From Porogramme epimiltina (Eukaryota; Basidiomycota; Agaricomycetes; Polyporales; Polyporaceae): 64,000 nucleotides of DNA. Under the pieces are notes generated by a model that made no database searches, was not told the origin of the DNA, and saw nothing but the letters and a program-made list of their open reading frames with translations. Positions 33,005-43,069 of this stretch are shown one piece after another. Both the position numbers and the translations under genes were made by a program. The DNA lies in the NCBI GenBank assembly GCA_900155495.1, contig FTLJ01000493.1, positions 25,262-89,261 of the forward strand, read 5' to 3'. Position 1 is the first letter of the stretch. Each line of letters starts with the position of its first letter.

Positions 33005-35992
33005 CTAAGTCGTACGGACTTTAGTGGACCGGGACAGCCTGTACTCCATTTTCATCATCTTAGCCCGACGCTCTATTTTGTATGCCAAATATAACATGTC
33101 CGAGTCCTGGACGTGGTACTGGAAGGAATCGCCCTTGATTCGGTCAGCTTCGTCCCACACGCTGAGTCCGAGTTTCCTACGCTTTGTGAGGATCCTGAAG
33201 AATGTGTCGTGCTGCTGACAGTTGGCCTGGCAGATCTTATCGTCCTCGGTCGGCTCCTTGAGGCTCGCTAGCTCCTTTTCGGTTCTGGCGGATGCTTTCT
33301 CATCCACCATAGCCGCATCCTGCTCCCCAGAATCTAGCTCCTCATTGATGTATCGATCGACTTCGAACAACAAGATATCGGAAGCGTTACTACAATGAGA
33401 GGGAGTTGAAAGCACATTGTCCCCCAGGTCTTCCTCTAGTAGTTTCTCCTGCTTTTTCTCTTCCTCCAACCTTGCCATGAGGGCCTGCTTCGCCGTGTCA
33501 TGGTCGAGAACCGTGTAGCGACCTCTGAAAAGGTGAAAAAGCTCCCTGAGTATGGCATTGAGAGCGTGGTCTCCACCGTTGGATAGCCTGAATGACAGCT
33601 CTGACCCTCTGAACTTGACACTGCCATGGACGCGGATGCAATCGCTCTTGTGCTCAGAGGAATAGTGTCCCGCCGACTTCATCTCGTCCGTCGAAATATT
33701 TCTTCACGAAAGGGATGGTGGAGTTGTAGTTGTGGTGCAGGAATCGCACGGCATTATAGAGGAGCACGTGGAGAAAAGCTTCCAGCTCGTCGGGGAGGGT
33801 AACAGGGAGACTGCGGTTGTCGAGGAGATGGACTGACACGAACTGCCAGGTAGCCTAGACAATAATAGACGTCTTAGTATCAAAGATATCGCGCATATAG
33901 GCGAGTTCCTTACCGCTCTTTCCGTCTGCCTCACTCTGAGATCATATGGTGCCCTCGCAAGTTCCCAGTCACCAAGCGTGCCTCGCCACAAAACAAGCCA
34001 TCGTTCGTTCGTTCGATCCCACTGAAATGAGACTCTGACGAGAATGTTGCCCACGCTAATGTCACTATGCAACATGCCGCATTTGATGAGGGCGTCTCTG
34101 TGGGCTACGCGGAGGTGTGGCGAGAAAGAGTTTAAGGGTATATTTGGAGCAGCAGATTATGCAACGACTTACCTACGACACTATCAGCGACGATATTGAC
34201 CCATTGCTTTCCGCACATGAACTCCGTTGAATACATGCAGATCTCCGCAACGACGAGTCTGTGGTGAACCACGTGGCGACATCCAACGGCCTGTGGGACA
34301 CAGCTTCCCTCAGCTTCTACATCCGACCCTGTACGTTTCTTCCCCCGACGAGTTCCGGCCGTCGCTCCAGAAGTCGAGGACCTCGTTGAAGGAAGCATAG
34401 AGCCATTGGACGGCGCAGGGGTCGCTTCGGCGGGCACAACGCCCCCGGATTGGCACTCTACCCCAGTGCGCTCGGGGTGCCTCTTCGGCATGGGGTGCAC
34501 AGGACGCGCTTCCATCTGTGCAGACTTGCGATATCCCATGAGCCCAATCTCTACGCGCTTGCGTCTAACGTGAGACGCGTACTTGGACGCCTCCGTCTGC
34601 TGCCCGATGCCTGTTTCCGCCATATCCACACCAACACCTCCGTGTACGACACAGGTAGGTACGTTGCGGACGCCTTGAGCGTTGAAGAGCGCAAGAATCT
34701 TGCCTTCGCTGTCCACTCCCGGGGAGTAGGAGCGCCATGTGTCTTTGAGATACATGAAACGCTGCGACTCCCACTCCAGAGCAATATACCCGCGCGTTCC
34801 ACGGCCGACTGGACCTGAGCTCTCTGCATCCTGAGATGGAAGGTGTGGGTGAGCGACGAGGAACCTTCGCTGGCCGACGGCGATGACATAGCGCGGCCAG
34901 TGGTCGTCGAGAGTCTGGAAGAAGAGTTGTCGGATGAAACGGAATGTGGGTAAGATATCGTGGCAGGAGGATGAATGAGAGTGCCGATGGCACATGGAAG
35001 TGGGGTCGGCGCTGAACTTTCCTTCAACGAAGAGAGGTGACGGTTGGGGATTCGCCTCAGGATGTTGAAAGTTAGGAGGGACCTCTAGAAGGGCTATTCG
35101 GCGCACGGTTTCATCGAGGTCGTTGCCAAAGGCTATGCCCGCCGCGTCCATCTGCTCCCGGCCACATGAGCCCTTCCTCAACCGTACGACTGTCGGATCC
35201 ATTCCACGCTGTTCGGGCGTGAACTGGGAGTATCGGTATAGGACCCGAAGGAGGCCCTCGGTCTCGCTAGGTGTGTCGACATATGAATGAGCCTCGGACA
35301 CGATGACTCCAGATCGATCCCACCGGAGGATACGGAACTCGGGCCCGTCGACGAGGAGTTGGTACAATGCTGTGCGGTGTTGGCGCGAGAAGACACAGTC
35401 GACTTTTGACAGGAGCTGGGCCCGGATCTTGTCATACGTTACAGACGTCTCCTCGTTGACATTGAACGGGTCAAGACCCTTCCCGCCCCTCTTGAACTCA
35501 ATGTTGAGACTTTGGAGGCTCCAGTTCGGCTCCCTAGGACGTAAAAGATCTCCGATATCCTTCTCTATCAAAGACGCGTCAACATTGCGCCCTTTGGGGT
35601 TTCCTTCGTCGACCTTAGTCTCAGAGAGATGAAAGATGAAGCCGGGACAAGGGGTGTAGTCTTCAAATATCGTGGTCTAGACAATCTATAAGTTTGTGAG
35701 GGGTGGTGAGATGTGGTAATACACTTACCCATGCCTCCGAGATTTCCTTTTCATGCGAACGCTTTCCCTCAACCGTATCCGTAACATTTTTGATAATTTG
35801 ATGGATCTTGTTGATAGTCTCCTGAGGGAACGCGGCGCAGAAAGAACCATAGCGGACTCTCCCAGGGGCTCTAAGACCGGGGTGGCCGGCGGTAGCGACA
35901 TCGGCGGCGCCCGAGAGGGAGATTTGGAAGTAATCGCGGGCGAGCTGGTGGAGGTCCATGAGGACGGTTGTATCTAGAATGTTGTGAACCAT
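33005..35992 (-). pseudogene. FunK1-type kinase, copy 3 (subtype I), frameshifted in the last exon
   Basis: FunK1-family kinase most similar in layout to copy 1. Exons: 35729-35992, 34173-35676, 33914-34104 and a last exon 33005-33854. Exon 3 is 191 nt, as in copy 1. Motifs: VGRGTRGYIALEW near residue 386, MYLKDTW, the catalytic loop HSDISVGN near 601 (Ser in place of Arg) and GDWELARA. In the last exon the frame breaks near 33688, where one extra base follows the KKYFDG codons. Upstream of it the frame ends at 33654, giving a 719-residue product. Downstream homologous sequence continues in the next frame to 33005, about 220 further residues including the FunK1 C-terminal region. The kinase core is intact, so the truncated protein could still be made. 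A sequencing error is an alternative. The upstream in-frame ATG at 36262 was rejected because the paralogue starts at the DLHQLARDYF region. Confidence 0.75.
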
Positions 35993-37387
35993 ATTGATAC
36001 GTGTCTCCTTACATGTGCGATTGTCGACAATGCCTGGTAAGTAACTGTGGTTGCGAAAGTAGGGCCCCAGGCTCGAGAGGAGGCCTTCCTCGGGTTGTGA
36101 CAGAAATACTACTACAGAGTTGTTAGATATGACGAAAGTGGAGAAGGGGATGCCACGGACCCTGATGCTCATGCTGAGGCTCTTGGTAGGTGTGGGGATC
36201 GGTTGTCGGCCGTCGGTGGTCAGAAAGGGCAACACGTGGCTATTACTAGCATTGATGGTCATTTACTATCATAGAACAGAGATCCACTTACCTATGTATA
36301 AGAGAGTGACTTTCAGACCCAAAACTTTGGATTGCAAAGACAGTGGTGGTGGCTGGAGGGAACGCCGCCGGCGCTTAGCTCTTACTCCTCGCCTTTGGTT
36401 CGATTACTCCTTCGGGCGAGTGTTCACAAAGCCTCGCTAGCTTGGAGATTTCCTGATAGTTCTCAGGATGGCTCGCTAGTCGAAGCGCCGACAAGAACCG
36501 CAAAGGTTCTTTGGAGCTCCAAACGCATCTGCAGTCCCTCGAAGTAATTTTTCATGGACGCGTGCGCGGGTGGACCTTAAAGCTATGAATGGGGAGAAAA
36601 CGGCGGTACGATGCCCATTAGAGAACACGATTATGGCATATACAGGAAGCTACTCTTACTAGATCTTCGATTTTATACAAGTTTGATACTGGATACAGTA
36701 GCTGTCCGAATTAGCCTTCCGCAGCATGCCCGACAGGAAGTAATCCAACACCGATGCGGGAACGGCGGATCATTTCCTCTTCCGATGAACACCTACCGCA
36801 GGGATCTATAGGCTTCTAGTGGGAGCCAGTCCAGTATCCCCTAGGTTCCCCAGTCCCTATCGTGGTATGGTTCTAATGTCCCAAGAAGTCCAAGGAGGCA
36901 AAGCAAACAGATCGGACGACGACGGAAGTCAAGAAGCCAATGCGTTCAACGACGTGTGTTTCTCGAAAACTCGAATGGGTGATGTATAAAGACACAATGG
37001 GGTGGTGGGCGCAACGTGGGCCGATGTATGGACATACACAACTTTAGGGAGGAGTCAAAATACATTGTATAGCGTACGTCGTGGTCGTGGACGGAGGTGC
37101 GGAATATGAGGGCTGTAACGACGGATATCATTGCGTGGGCGAGCGGGGTCGTGATGCGTGGACGAAGACGGCGTGTCGTGACGGGCGTGTGGCAAGCGGC
37201 AAGCGGCGGGCGGCGAGACGAGGACAAACGGCGGGCGGCTGACGTAACGTCGAATGCCAGCCAAGGACAAATGGGCGTATAGGACGCGAATGGCCGGAAC
37301 TGCGGACAGGGACGAAGAGCGGGCAGCATAGCGAGGACGGATAGGGGAGAGGGGGCAAGAGGGGACTCGGGGGGCCGCGCAGGGCGG
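35993..37387. other. Intergenic region between FunK1 copy 3 and CDK1
   Basis: About 1.4 kb. The left part is the promoter of FunK1 copy 3, where the minus-strand frame stays open upstream to 36262 without support from the paralogue. The right part is the 3' flank of CDK1. Short open frames on both strands (36332-36547, 36946-37329) show no recognisable protein. Confidence 0.5.
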
Positions 37388-39164
37388 TCAGTTGGGCATG
37401 AAGTCGGCCAAGTACGGGTGGATGAGGGCGCGTTTGGCTAGGGGAGGGGAAGAAATGGCCACGTAGTCAGCTTCCGTGAAGAGACTAGCGAACACGTTCC
37501 CTCGGAGGCAAACGTACCGGAGATGCGCTTCGCTGTGTCATACGTGAGCATGAGCTGGAGGAGCTCGATGCCGTCGTCGTCTAATGTTGGAACGTGGTTT
37601 CGGAGGTCTGTCGCTGACCAATGCGGGAATGACGGCTTGTAGTCGGGCAGCTGGCGCACACCCGGCCATATCTCCTCGTTAGGGGTGCCCAATATCCTAC
37701 AACAAGGAGGAGCACCACAATCAGCGACGTTCTTGCCCAAAGCAGAGATGCGCAGGGCCAGAGAGTGCTGACCTGAAGATCTTGAAGATTTGGTCAATTT
37801 CCGAGTCTCCAGGGAAGAGAGGGTGCCCGCGCATGCACATCTCCGCGAAGATGCAGCCCACGGACCACATGTCGATGGCAGTCGAGTAGTGGCGTGAGCC
37901 AAGCAGCACCTCGGGCGCGCGATACCAGAGCGTGACGACCTGTGAGAGGAAAAGAAGGGGGCGCGTCGGCCCATGACGATGAGAATTGATCACACACGGG
38001 CAGTGCAGCAGGAACCGGCGGCGGATCCGCGCACGCACCTCGTGTGTGTATGTTCGCATGGGGATGCCAAATGCGCGCGCAAGTCCAAAGTCGGCGAGCT
38101 TGAGGTTGTCGTCTTTATCGATTAGAAGATTTTGCGGCTTGAGGTCACGGTGGAGGATGCGGTGCGAGTGGCAGTAGAGGAGGCCGGACGTGAGTTGGTG
38201 CGTGAATTTCTGGAGGATCCGTCAGTGCCTGCATCTCCCATCAAAGCGTGCCTGCTCCCCTCCCCGCTGACGCGTGGGATACGCAACAACACTATCACGT
38301 GATACGTGTGATATACAGACCGGACATGTAATGACAGTCCTGCGGACGCGTTGCGACGCGACAGACGAAGCAAGCACGCGTCATATACGCGTAAAAACGC
38401 GCTAAAGATCCGTGCGGGGCGGGGTAGGTTCGGGGCGGGAAAAACTAGGGTACGTACCTTGGTGATGTCGGGGGTGATTGGACGGCCAGCCTTGTTCGCG
38501 TTCTCCATGTACCGTTTGAGATCCACGTCGAGGAACTCAAAGACGAGGTAGAGCTTTTGATCGGCGTGCACAATATCGAGGAGCCTGGGAGGATCAGGAC
38601 GGGCGGCATGAGCAATCGGACCATCGTGCGCGGAGACCACGGTGGATGCGAGAAGAGAAGGCAAAAATGAGGATGGAGAAGGGTGTGGGGTGACAAGAAA
38701 CAAGCGTGAAGGTGGAACTGGACTCACCTGACCACGTTATCGTCCTTGAGTTCCTTCAGAAGGCTGATTTCCCGGATGGCCGTGGACGGGACGCCCTCGT
38801 CTTCTGCTTCCAACCTAATCTTCTTGAGCGCTACAATCCTGTTTGTGTTGATGTCCCGGGCCTTGTACACCACACCGTAGGTGCCTAGTGGTCATAAGCG
38901 GGGATGTCGGCGCCGGGGAGCGTGAAGGGTGGTCGGGAAAACGAGGAACGATATGTGAGACACGGGTGGAGCGGCGCTAGGAACATGAAAACTCACCCTC
39001 GCCTGTTACCCCGCCGCAGATGGCACAGTGAGCACGGTGACGACGAGCAGCACACGGGTAGTATCCGGTGCACACTCACCGACTTTCTCAATCTTCGAGT
39101 AGCTGAGCGGGGGTCAGTGTATTGTCCCGCCACAGAGCAGTCAACCACACACGCACCGCTCCAT
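37388..39164 (-). CDS. CDK1: Cyclin-dependent kinase CDK1 (Cdc2/Cdc28)
   Basis: Master cell-cycle kinase, acting with cyclins at G1/S and G2/M. Nine exons: 39157-39164, 39080-39102, 38997-39002, 38728-38884, 38458-38584, 38039-38209, 37773-37939, 37518-37696, 37388-37437, giving 295 residues, the usual CDK1 size. Visible hallmarks: MERYSKIEKV start, [11 protein letters not shown] glycine loop with the inhibitory Thr-Tyr pair, PSTAIRE helix, [35 protein letters not shown], the T-loop [26 protein letters not shown] and the end [10 protein letters not shown]. The first coding exon has 8 nt. The third has only 6 nt (GCGAGG) and supplies the Gly-Glu-Gly of the glycine loop. Leaving it out would delete two conserved residues, which is strong evidence that it is real. 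A TATA-like CGTATAAAG lies 165 nt upstream. PSTAIRE and the length distinguish it from Pho85-type CDKs (PSTAIRE variants) and CDK7 (NRTALRE). Confidence 0.96.
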
Positions 39165-39327
39165 GTCTTGGTGGTCTTGGTGGGAAGAAAGTCGTAAGGT
39201 CGGTCCTGGCTACGTTTGGTCTTCTATACCGGTGGTCGTCGTGAGGTGGGCGGGCGAAGCGGGGGCAAACGGCGGAGAGAAAGAGGGCGGCGGAGGGTGA
39301 GAGGACGAGGAGGAGCAAGTCTTTGGA

Positions 39328-39336
39328 CTTTATACG
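39328..39336 (-). promoter_or_regulatory. TATA-like box upstream of CDK1
   Basis: The minus strand reads CGTATAAAG about 165 nt upstream of the CDK1 start codon. It is a plausible core promoter element; not verified. Confidence 0.35.
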
Positions 39337-40577
39337 TGATTACGTAAGAAAGTGCGAGGCCACAAAAGGAAATGACATGCGGTGCGGAGGGCAACGGGCG
39401 ACAATTGAGGAATGTTCAAAGGGTCATATCCTCCCCGGATTCACCGTTGAATGATTACTGCATGATTCACGCCATGTCGACCCCCGCGCGCACTCTCCGA
39501 CCCATGATGCGCCCGTCATGGAAGCAGCCGAGGCTCCCGCCGAGCTTGTCTTGTTTTCCCGCCTCTATCTTCATTGCTGTGGCACATAGGCCTTTAGAAA
39601 TTACAACTAGTTCGAGACCGCTTCTCGATCGTAAAAATCTAGGCAAGGGCAAGGAACATCATCGCGCCACGATCGCACACTGATTACTCTCTTCCTATCT
39701 GTCCCATACCACATCATCCCCACGTCTAAAACCAGCGCGTTACCCCCGCAGCTCATTGCACCTTCTCCTCGTCCCCATCGCGAGGCCAAAAACCAGCCGA
39801 ACTGACTGTTTTTTGCCGTAATCAGAACACCACACGCCCCCGCGTTGTATCAGCGATAGTCCGAATGCGACCGCGCAGCTAGCGGCGGCGAGCGATCTCC
39901 GGGCCCACGATCCGGATCTCGCCCACACCACAAGTCACCTGGGAGGCTTACCCACACCGTCCGCTGCGGTAAAGCTCCGCCCCCGAGCGTGAAGGACACA
40001 CCGGCCGGGATTCTAACAACCTCCGCTGCACACCGTGGGTTGCTCGCCAGTCGTGATACATCGTACTGTACACCCCAAGTCTACTTCCTAAAATCTAGCC
40101 CCCTCTGCTCAGCCCAGTGGTCGCGCGCGCTTCCAACCTAGAAAATGCCTACGTTAGCTTGCGCGGAAATGACGCATCGACTACGGCGCAAGGATGAATA
40201 GACATAGTCGCGCGCACGGCATGCCGTGGCGGCGTAGCTCCACTCAAAAAATTTCTGGAGATACACAGAACTCGTATGCTCCGTACAACCAACCTCCGGC
40301 ATGACCGAGTACTAGAGCTACATTGGCGGGCGCGGAAATGACCGTTCACTGCGGCGCGGTGGACGGCCGCGGAGGTGGTCGTGGTCGTAAGCGCGCACGG
40401 AGTGGACGACAAGGACGAATGTCGTCCGCGCGCGACGGAAAAAAATCTAAGACGTGGTCGAGTCGGGGCGCGCGTTCTCCCGCGACGTCGCCGCGCCATG
40501 AGTCGGGCGACGACATGTTTTCCCTGTCGCGACAACGACGCAGGAGGGAACCGCTGCGGCAGTCGCGCGCAGCGACA

Positions 40578-40614
40578 GCGGAGAAGGCGACGGGCCGACT
40601 GGCGCCTTCCCCGC
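40578..40614. repeat. Hairpin-forming repeat, copy 1
   Basis: GCGGAGAAGGCG pairs with CGCCTTCCCCGC at 11 of 12 positions around a 13-nt loop. The element and its flank align over about 45 bases with the hairpin at 40771-40814, with roughly nine differences by eye. Confidence 0.55.
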
Positions 40615-40770
40615 GAGAGGCCACTATGAAACAAGCCGTCTACTGCCCCACGCTGGACTGGAGGCAGTAAGAAGTACAGCGGCTAGAGCCGACAGACATG
40701 TTTCTAGACATGTTTCGAGTGAAGCATGACCGTACGCAAGAGCTACGTACAGTTCTAGTGCGCGGACACC

Positions 40771-40814
40771 CTAGCGGAGAACGCGGCGGGCCGCCCCGGC
40801 GCCTTCTCCGCTAG
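40771..40814. repeat. Hairpin-forming repeat, copy 2
   Basis: The arms CTAGCGGAGAA and TTCTCCGCTAG are exact reverse complements (11 bp) around a 22-nt GC-rich loop that itself contains GGCGG/CCGCC. It is related in sequence to the hairpin at 40578-40614. Function unknown. Confidence 0.6.
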
Positions 40815-41307
40815 AGGTCCCCGCGGAAATTAAATGCCGAACTCAAAGCTGATGCCAGAGCGCGACGGTCCGTGCAGAAGCGCGTTCAGCCTGAGGCCCG
40901 TCCGCGGCGCGATGCCGTAGGCGTAGCGAGGGCCCCGGCGCCGTCGCGCCGCGGGGAGCGGCTGTAGAGATGCCCCGAAAACCAGCACGGACATCGTCGC
41001 GCGGCGCACGACGCCGGGATAATGCAGCGGAGAGGAGTGGAGCGGCGTGGGCGTGAGGGCTCAAGAGTACATCGTGTAGATGAACGCCGACGTGCGGTGG
41101 CACGAACGCGACACGGCGGGGAGGGGGTCCGTGCATGCTGACAGAGAAAATAGAACAGCGGACGATAAGGGGGCCGTCGCCGACTGGAGGAATCGCGTCC
41201 GGAGGAGAAGCCAATCGGACACCCACATCGACGCAGCTGCCTCGCGGGGGGCTCTGGAGACGAAGAAGCTGACTGGCTTACCTGAACGTCGACTAGCGCG
41301 CTCGCCA

Positions 41308-42801
41308 TTACCCCGGCCGGGGCCATGCCATGCCCTCATCATTGCGCGGCCGCATGCGAGTTACGTCAATGTACTGCCCTGGCCACGCATCCTCGCCTGA
41401 TCGTGCAGGTACCACTGTCAGCTTCGAGCGCACAAAAGGCAAGAGGTGGCGACACCCACTGCGGTCGATGATGTTCATGTCCATATCGTCGTCGGCGTCC
41501 TCGTCCTCCTCTTCCTCCCACCGATCTGCGGCCGCGGCAGCAGGGTTCTGGGCACGATCGACGGCGAGGTCCTTCATGAACCTGCTAAGGGAGTCGTCCT
41601 TGAGGTCTTTTAGCGACTTCTCTCGTGCCTCGCGTGCCCGCTGCAGCTCCGGGAGGTACTCTCTAAATCCGCAGGGTGAGTCAGCGCGTGGTTCGAGGTG
41701 AGTGGGACACGCACTTTTCGTATTCTGCACGAGACGCATCCACCGCGTCGAAGAATTCCTTTACTCCAGCTCCAGTAACGCTGGAGACACCGACGGCCTG
41801 ACGTTTTCTTTGGGGTAAGCATTATGACCTAGAGGGTATGGGCGAGGTACGCACCGTGAGATGCTTGTAGAACTCATCGAGGACGAGACTCATGCTGTGC
41901 ATGAGAGTGTTCATGTAGGTTGGCTCTCCCTCGTCGTCGGTGGTGCCCTGATGCGTGGCGAGTGCAGCCTGGAATGTCTCCCAGTCTTGCATCCACTCGA
42001 TCGCAAAGTCGTGTGGTCGCACATCCGTCTTGTTGAAGACAAGGATGAACGGAAGTTTTGTTTTGTAGAGGATGCTAAGGAGCGTTGCATGTCAGCGGTA
42101 GGTCTATCGTGGGATGAACAAGGCACGGCCCGTCAATAGGGGCTACGTACCTGCACGCGTATAACATGTTAGACATGAACGTCGTAGGAGACGCTGTGCG
42201 GGGTGTGTCGATAATGTACGCCACGACTGTCGGTAGCGATGACGCTACAGCGTCGGTGATGATTGCACCAGATGCAGACCAGGTGAAGATTTCTATCTGA
42301 CCCGGAGTGTCGAGGATGACATAGCTGCAAAAGGGTGTATGAGCCCACCGTGCACAGGGACAACGGAAGCGCCGCGCTTACTCGACTGTCTCGGCCCGCT
42401 GTTCTACGATGTCGAGAACTTGATCGAATTTTGTTGTGAAAAGGTTCAGCGCGGTCAGAATGCCCCCGTTAGGACCGAGATTGTACCTGCGAAGGGGAGT
42501 CAGATGACGTCAGTAATCACAATGGCCTCGGTAAAAGTGGTACGCACTCTTTCATGACCTTGTGGTAGTCGACAGTGTCGCGTATGTCAATATTCGCCTC
42601 GAATGGAGTATTCGCCACGGCTGGATCGAGATTGAGGACATATGGCGGTGACGGCGGCTGTTTGGAGTGGAGATAGGAATTTATCTGCTGCACGAAGGTT
42701 GATTTTCCTGCGCCGGCCATTCCTATAGTGATTATTACAATCGGCTTTTTCTTCTCCGGCGGGGCGGAAGAAGGCCCTTCCCCAGAGCTTTCTGTGTCCA
42801 T
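41308..42801 (-). CDS. GPN1: GPN-loop GTPase 1 (Npa3/XAB1-like)
   Basis: Essential cytoplasmic GTPase that helps assemble RNA polymerase II and bring it into the nucleus, working with GPN2/GPN3. Seven exons: 42548-42801, 42382-42486, 42151-42324, 41855-42074, 41715-41797, 41460-41662, 41308-41396, giving 375 residues with all phases consistent. Motifs: P-loop GMAGAGKST (residues 27-35), [23 protein letters not shown], the diagnostic GPN motif LGPNGG near 88-93, ILDTPGQIE (switch II), FNKTD near 190, SSVTGAG and an acidic C-terminus ending WPRPG. The last intron (41397-41459) is a multiple of three, so a form retaining 21 extra residues would stay in frame. Splicing is preferred because its donor, branch site and acceptor are all good. 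A more upstream in-frame ATG at 42888 exists. The gene is divergent from the FHA gene with 268 bases between the start codons. Confidence 0.94.
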
Positions 42802-43069
42802 CGCGGGCAAGGAGGCGAGATAACGGTCGGTGGCGGAGGCGGAAGAGTCGAGCTGAGTCGCCCCTCGGGTCCGGAAAAGGAGCGTCACACGTGACCGAGT
42901 ACGTCACCGGCGTTATGATGTGACTGGGCTATATATCCTGAGGCCCACGAAAGTCGCCCGGCCGCCGCATTGCTCGACGATTATCTCGCCTCTGCCCTCG
43001 ACGACGAGCACAACGAGCACGAGTCCCCACAACACATCTAGCACAGCGTGAACAGTCTCTTCCACGGCG
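42802..43069. promoter_or_regulatory. Compact bidirectional promoter between GPN1 and the FHA gene
   Basis: The start codons of GPN1 (-) and the FHA gene (+) are 268 bases apart, so both promoters must share this stretch. A TATATAT string lies at 42930-42936 and can be read on either strand. Shared regulation is an inference from spacing alone. Confidence 0.5.

Larger units (their letters stand above)
39337..41307. other. Intergenic region rich in dyads and short repeats
   Basis: About 2 kb between the CDK1 promoter and the GPN1 stop codon. Open frames on both strands (39372-39683, 40149-40634, 40323-40670, 40843-41226) are Arg/Pro/Ala-rich without domains. The stretch 40140-40830 has unusual structure: a perfect 14-bp palindrome at 40215-40228, the string gcgcggaaatgac twice (near 40156 and 40330), a tandem agacatgtttc near 40694-40715, and two related hairpin-forming repeats (40578-40614 and 40771-40814). 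It may be a decayed small transposable element or a structured noncoding RNA. Confidence 0.45.

Noticed and set aside
36000..36262. Upstream in-frame extension of FunK1 copy 3
   Set aside because: The paralogue starts close to the LxQLxRDYF region, and the extension has no counterpart there.
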